Below, piece after piece: positions 59,623 to 64,000 of a stretch of DNA of 64,000 nt (positions are counted from its first letter, which is position 1; each line of letters opens with the position of its first letter). The notes under the pieces are model-generated. The model saw nothing but the letters and a program-made list of their open reading frames with translations, ran no database searches and was not told the origin of the DNA. Source of the DNA: Phycisphaerae bacterium. GTDB taxonomy: Bacteria; Planctomycetota; Phycisphaerae; UBA1845; Fen-1342. A program made the translations under genes and the position numbers. The stretch covers positions 61,718 to 125,717 of the forward strand of contig JANQNU010000058.1 of assembly GCA_028279405.1 (NCBI GenBank). The letters run 5' to 3'.

Positions 59623-61929
59623 TTACTTTCCCGTGAGTTGTTTGATGGTGGTTTCGAGTCGTGCGAGTCGTTCGGTCAGCGTTGCGATCTCGGCGTCCTT
59701 CTCGGCGATGCGTCGATTGGTATCCGCGCGCAGCTCCTGGATCGCGGCTGCGGAGTAGATGGTGAGCGGATAGGTGTCGACCTGGAGTATCTCCGAGCCG
59801 TCGGGGAGTCGCTCGCCGGAACCTTTGACGTGATCCGGGAAGACCTCGGCGAATTCCTGGGCGATGACGTTCAGGTAGCGGCCGTCGCCGACGCCGGCGT
59901 GCGTGGCCTGGTAGTCGTCGGTGTACTCGAAGCTGACGAGCCGGACGCGATCGAGCATGTCGAGCGCATTGGCGACGGTTTCGATGTTGGTCTTGATTCG
60001 CCGATCGGAGTTGGCCAGCCAGTCGCCGGCGACCGACTTCGAGGCGTTGCCCTCGACTTCGAATGAATTGATCGCCGCATCTCGACCGACGCCGAGAATT
60101 CCGCCCGCACGCATGAACGTTCGAAACGCCAAGTCGACGGGAACGCCACCAACCAAAAAGTTCGATTGGCCGTTGGGATATGGGTCGCCACCACCGGCCG
60201 CCAAGCGGAGGTCACCGTTATTGTTAGAAAAGCGGATCGTGTAGCGCATGCCGCTCTGCAGGTGCGGGCCTCCAGCAATCGGGAACGTGAACCACTGGGT
60301 TATGCCAGGCGGGTAGGTGACCGTTGATTGCGAGAGAATGGCTCCCGCTGTCCCCTCACCCTCGTAGATGGTCACCGTGCCCGATGTGGTTGTCGTGGCG
60401 GCGTCCAAGCGCACGGCGAACGAAGCGAGCGCGCCGCTTACGCCGGGCGTGAACGATTGAAACGTGTCGATGGCGGCAATGGCGCCTTGGGCAGATTCCT
60501 GTGTTTGATCGATGATGGCCGTTCGGTTGATGCGTGTGCCGTTCGGGAAGTTAAGTCCCGAGCCGTCGGTGACGAGCGCCGTCGTTTGGAGCGTACCGTC
60601 GGGGAACATGATGCCGTCGACGCCGGCCGTGCCGCCGACGTGCAGCTTGGCGAGCGGTGGCTGATTCCCGATCGCGACAAATCCAGGGTTTGCCACCAGG
60701 TCGAGCAGCATGATGGGCACGTTGTCCGTCGCATCTTCGAACGCGACCAAACTGCCCCTGTTGGAGATTCGGAAGTCGTCCGTATGGAGGCCCGTTGTAT
60801 CATCGAGCGTGATGGCGGGCACATTCCCTTCAATCTCGATACCGGCGCGGTTGACGCCACCGAGGTTGGGGATCGCCGTACCGATGCCGATCTGGCCGAT
60901 GTTCGTGATCACCATGCGCTCTTCGAGTGTCAAGTTGCTGGCGGTGGAGAAGACCAGTTCGCCATCGTCGGTGCCGATTGTTCCGGCGTCTTGACGGTTG
61001 CGTGCACCGATCGCCGCCCCGACATACTGGGTCGCCGAGTTGTTGTCGTCGACGTTCTGGAACTGGAGCGCGGCGAAGGGACCGGCCACGGGACCGCCGT
61101 TGATTTTCCTGCCCCCAATGGTCAGGGTAGAGCCGGTGAAGGGCCTTGTGGTGTCGATCAGCATATCGCCGTCGACGACCTCCAACCCGTGCGTTGGCGT
61201 CGGGGTGCCGATACCGACGTTTCCGGAAGACGTGATGCGCATGAGCTCGGTAAAGCCGGCTCCAAACGCCGTTTCACTCCCGAAACGCAGCTGTCCGCCG
61301 CTGTGCCAGATCATGGCTGGATCGGGAGAGACGTGGAGGTAGGCGCGGTTGATCCCATCAGTTCCGCCGATCGCAGGTTTTCCGTACAGCGAGGGTGTCG
61401 TGACCTCGAGCGACATCTGCGGCGTATTGGTTCCGATGCCGACCTTGCCGGCGTTGTCGACAAACACGGCGTCGGCAGGCGCTCCGTCGGCGGAGTCGAG
61501 CGAGTGGCCGTCGATGCCGGCGACGGATAACGCGCTGTTCGCGGTGTGTGCATACGGTGTCCCGGTTAGCGGCTGACGCGGCGTGAGGATGGCGAACGGG
61601 CCGCCTGCCGGGTTGGCGACGGCAATCTCGAGCCAGCGGGTGTCGCCGTTGAAGGCCATCACGCCGAAGTCGAGCTCGACGGTGAACAGGCCGTCGACCA
61701 CGTTCACGTTGTTGGCGGTCAGTGTCGCGCCGATCTGGTTTCCGCCGATGGCGGCGTCCCAGAGCCTGAAGTCGAAGTCGGCTGTGTCATTGACCGGCGT
61801 ACCTTCTGAATCGAGCCGACCTTGATAAGTGAAGCCGCTGCCAAGCGGCGTTTGGGCCGACGTGGTTGCGGCGGCCAGCAGTGCCAGTGCCAGCTGGCAG
61901 ACAAATCGGACGTTCGGGTGCACGCACAT
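59623..61929 (-). CDS. Exported tail-fibre-like protein with S74 intramolecular chaperone
   Basis: 768 aa. Signal peptide (about 1-25, TSAQT), then repeated VGIGTxxPxxxLEV units (near 162, 231, 352) as in trimeric fibre stalks. A peptidase-S74-type chaperone occupies about 635-735: [12 protein letters not shown] (Ser of the autocleavage site), [12 protein letters not shown] and [14 protein letters not shown]. The C-terminal 35 residues form a coiled coil ([21 protein letters not shown]). In phage fibres this domain drives trimer folding and then cleaves itself; here the carrier is a bacterial surface protein. It is in line with the related gene at 62289. Confidence 0.87.
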   Translation of the reverse strand: MCVHPNVRFVCQLALALLAAATTSAQTPLGSGFTYQGRLDSEGTPVNDTADFDFRLWDAAIGGNQIGATLTANNVNVVDGLFTVELDFGVMAFNGDTRWLEIAVANPAGGPFAILTPRQPLTGTPYAHTANSALSVAGIDGHSLDSADGAPADAVFVDNAGKVGIGTNTPQMSLEVTTPSLYGKPAIGGTDGINRAYLHVSPDPAMIWHSGGQLRFGSETAFGAGFTELMRITSSGNVGIGTPTPTHGLEVVDGDMLIDTTRPFTGSTLTIGGRKINGGPVAGPFAALQFQNVDDNNSATQYVGAAIGARNRQDAGTIGTDDGELVFSTASNLTLEERMVITNIGQIGIGTAIPNLGGVNRAGIEIEGNVPAITLDDTTGLHTDDFRISNRGSLVAFEDATDNVPIMLLDLVANPGFVAIGNQPPLAKLHVGGTAGVDGIMFPDGTLQTTALVTDGSGLNFPNGTRINRTAIIDQTQESAQGAIAAIDTFQSFTPGVSGALASFAVRLDAATTTTSGTVTIYEGEGTAGAILSQSTVTYPPGITQWFTFPIAGGPHLQSGMRYTIRFSNNNGDLRLAAGGGDPYPNGQSNFLVGGVPVDLAFRTFMRAGGILGVGRDAAINSFEVEGNASKSVAGDWLANSDRRIKTNIETVANALDMLDRVRLVSFEYTDDYQATHAGVGDGRYLNVIAQEFAEVFPDHVKGSGERLPDGSEILQVDTYPLTIYSAAAIQELRADTNRRIAEKDAEIATLTERLARLETTIKQLTGK

Positions 61930-62288
61930 GGATCATTTTCCTTTCTCAGAGCGGCTTCGAGTCGTTGCCCGGTTGCGATTCTCAGTAGAGTCCGGGTCGT
62001 GATCGCACTGTCATCGTGGATCGTGCTTCAAAGGGGTAAACGACAGTGGGGCGGATCGGCGCATGGGATCCCTGAAAAGGACAAATCAGGTCGCAAAGTA
62101 GAAGCCCCGAACGGCGATGCGCGTTCGGGGCGGTCAATGCACGAGTGGTGGTTGGCGTAGCGCGGCTACTTCACGGCCATCCGCTGAACTATGGCCTCCA
62201 ACCTGACCACGCGGTCGGCGAGGTCGGCGTTGGAAGCAGCCAGCCGTGCGCTCGACTGCCGCGGTGCCACTCGAGAGTTGCACAAGCC
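61930..62288. other. Gene-free stretch with terminator hairpin
   Basis: 359 bp between two minus-strand genes. A perfect 10-bp stem GCCCCGAACG (62104-62113) / CGTTCGGGGC (62122-62131) with an 8-nt loop lies 158 bp past the stop at 62289; on the minus strand it is followed by TTCTACTTT, a weak T-rich tail, so it probably ends the upstream transcript. No other feature. Confidence 0.6.
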
Positions 62289-64000
62289 TTAATCAACGCC
62301 GATTCGTGTGACGGTGCTGCTTCCCTGGTTTGCAATCCAGATATGGTTACCGTCGAAGGCTGCTGCTTGCGGGTAGGATCCTGTCGAATAGGTCCCGAGC
62401 AAGCTCCCATCGCTGGCCCGCAACTTCGTCACGTTGTTGGAACCGGTGTTGGTCACCCACATATGCTCGCCATCGAACGCCATGCCACACGGCCCAGCGC
62501 CGACGGGGTATGTACCCAGAATGGAACCATCCGAAGGCCGGAATTTCGTAACGCTTGCGGCGGCGTAGTTCGAGACCCATACATTCGCTCCGTCGAATGC
62601 GACGCCGCACAAGTCACTACCGGTCCTTAAGGTGTCCAGCACGCTTCCGTCGGACGGTTGCAGCTTGGTCAGCGTGCCGCCTCGCAGCGCCGCGACCCAG
62701 ATGCTCACACCGTCAAAGGCCACCGCAATCGGATCGTCGTCGGCCGGGAACGTTCCGAGATTGGCGCCATCCGACGCCCGCAGTTTGGTGATGTTGTCAC
62801 TGTCTCGATTGGCGACCCAGACGTGCGTTCCGTCGAACGCCATTCCCTCGGGACTTGAGCCGACGGCAAAAGTGCCTAGATTCGCACCGTCCGAAGTGCG
62901 CAGCTTGGTAACGTTGTTCCCGAAACTGTTGGATATCCAGACGTTGGCCCCATCGAATACGACACCCACGGGCGCAGGGCCCACGGGATACGTTCCAAGC
63001 GTGGCGCCATCCGAAGCGCGTAGTTTCATGACGCTGCTCGCGTTCCGGCATGGGACCCAAATGTGAGCGCCGTCGAAGGCCAGCGCAAAGGGGTTGTGTT
63101 GAACGGCATAGTTCGTCTGCACCAGACGGTCCCAGCGAAGCAAGGCGATGTTTCGCAAGTCCACGGTGGTTGCCGGCGGGAGACCCGTCAGTCCGGATCC
63201 GTCACCGACAAATTGAGTTGCGGTGACCGTTCCGCTGACGTCGAGTGCGGTCTGTGGCGTGTTGGTGCCGATGCCGACGCCGCCGCGGGCGCGGATCAGG
63301 AACTGATCGGCAGCGGTTGAAGCGAAACTCGGCTCAGGGCCGACAGGGGTATCCGACCAGACGAAGGTGCCGTCGTGTAACGCGCTTGCTTTGCGGCCGG
63401 CGGCGAAGCTGGCCGTCCCCGAAGCGACGTTGTCGGAGCCGCCGGGTACCGTGGCAAGACTGCCACTGGCTTGGTTCCCGAGTCCGCCGCCCACGGACGC
63501 ATGATCGGCGCTCGCTGAGTTGTTGAGGCCGCCGGCAACCACCGACTCGCGCCCAGCAGCCTGATTGGTGCTGCCGCCGCCGATCGCGGAAGCAAGGCCC
63601 GATGCCGTGTTGAAGCCGCCGCCGGCGATGGTGGCGCCAAGCGATGACTGGAGATTTCCATCGTCTGCACCGATGGTGTTGCCCTGGCCGCCGCCGATTG
63701 TCCCAAACGCGTCGAACACAAGATTGGGGGAGAAGTGCACCGTTCCGCCGCCGCCGCCGATGGTCGCGCCGCGCACGCCTGCGAGTGCTGCGTTGGTCGC
63801 ATAACCAGCGATGACGTTGCCGCCGGCAGGGCCGAGTCCCGCCAGTGAACCGGCGGGCTCGATGCGCAGATGACGTACATCGTTCACGCGGACTTCGAGC
63901 GCCTGGTTGTCGGTGGTGCCGATGAAGTTGGCACTGGGGTCGGTGCCCGCGTTGCCGCCGAGGTCCCAGGCGTTGGCGGCGTTCAACGCTTCGATTGCGG
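62289..64000 (-). CDS. Surface protein with YadA-like head repeats and beta-propeller (5' end missing)
   Basis: At least 570 residues; the frame is open to base 64000, so the N-terminus and signal lie outside. The visible part begins with [26 protein letters not shown], typical of fibre-stalk proteins, continues with about ten 14-residue YadA-like left-handed repeats ([41 protein letters not shown]), a [14 protein letters not shown] stalk, and ends with seven or so propeller blades of about 41 residues ([37 protein letters not shown]). No anchor or chaperone is seen at its C-terminus. Likely a trimeric adhesin-like surface protein. Confidence 0.85.
   Translation of the reverse strand, partial: AIEALNAANAWDLGGNAGTDPSANFIGTTDNQALEVRVNDVRHLRIEPAGSLAGLGPAGGNVIAGYATNAALAGVRGATIGGGGGTVHFSPNLVFDAFGTIGGGQGNTIGADDGNLQSSLGATIAGGGFNTASGLASAIGGGSTNQAAGRESVVAGGLNNSASADHASVGGGLGNQASGSLATVPGGSDNVASGTASFAAGRKASALHDGTFVWSDTPVGPEPSFASTAADQFLIRARGGVGIGTNTPQTALDVSGTVTATQFVGDGSGLTGLPPATTVDLRNIALLRWDRLVQTNYAVQHNPFALAFDGAHIWVPCRNASSVMKLRASDGATLGTYPVGPAPVGVVFDGANVWISNSFGNNVTKLRTSDGANLGTFAVGSSPEGMAFDGTHVWVANRDSDNITKLRASDGANLGTFPADDDPIAVAFDGVSIWVAALRGGTLTKLQPSDGSVLDTLRTGSDLCGVAFDGANVWVSNYAAASVTKFRPSDGSILGTYPVGAGPCGMAFDGEHMWVTNTGSNNVTKLRASDGSLLGTYSTGSYPQAAAFDGNHIWIANQGSSTVTRIGVD

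Overview
The window looks like a chromosomal segment of a high-GC planctomycete, most like a Phycisphaerae-type lineage. This is inferred from gene content, not from a marker gene: ECF sigma factors paired with membrane-anchored Ser/Thr kinases carrying TPRs, PEP-CTERM-type exported proteins, lipoproteins with a GGC lipobox followed by thrombospondin-type-3 (TSP3) calcium repeats, dockerin-like tails, a rhomboid-TPR fusion, a DUF2339 membrane protein and an unusually large UvrA. No rRNA, tRNA, prophage, transposase or CRISPR array was recognised.

Layout. 1-3.5 kb: kinase, convergent ECF sigma factor, PEP-CTERM protein. 3.7-16.5 kb: small metabolic and regulatory genes, including four ArsR/AHSA1 (START-like) modules in different stages of fusion (4417-5199, 11584-12783, 12975-14140, 14325-15636), three with legible sigma70-type promoters overlapped by palindromes. 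Also here are an MBL hydrolase, a cysteine-synthase-like enzyme, an SDR reductase, an HxlR regulator divergent from an enoyl-CoA hydratase/SnoaL pair, and a PEP-mutase-family protein. 16.5-26 kb: CDF metal transporter, DUF2339 protein, a lipoprotein, an ECF-sigma/kinase operon and a second PEP-CTERM protein. 26-33 kb: DUF2617-like and DUF971 proteins, AccA, a PurS-PurS-PurL fusion and rhomboid-TPR. 33-41 kb: PhoD and PhoX phosphatases flank an ArsS/peroxidase-like arsenosugar pair and a secreted alpha-toroid protein. 41-46 kb: PrpD, GltA, PrpB and PrpC on one strand, suggesting propionate use through the methylcitrate cycle. 46.7-52 kb: a UvrA with three ATPase modules. 53-64 kb: consecutive minus-strand genes for exported or surface proteins.

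The most striking item is the 1554-residue lipoprotein at 53157-57821. Between two blocks of TSP3-type calcium repeats it carries a segment that resembles the calcium-binding and pore-forming part of anthrax protective antigen (Binary_toxB family), followed by a beta-helix. Downstream along its transcription direction there is no obvious toxin cargo gene; upstream lie a 25-residue membrane microprotein, a cohesin-like protein, a dockerin-like protein, an S74-chaperone protein and a YadA-head/beta-propeller protein. A family of intergenic repeats is scattered at 17.6, 31.8, 35.1 and 38.0 kb. All family assignments are by eye from motifs and have not been checked by database search.
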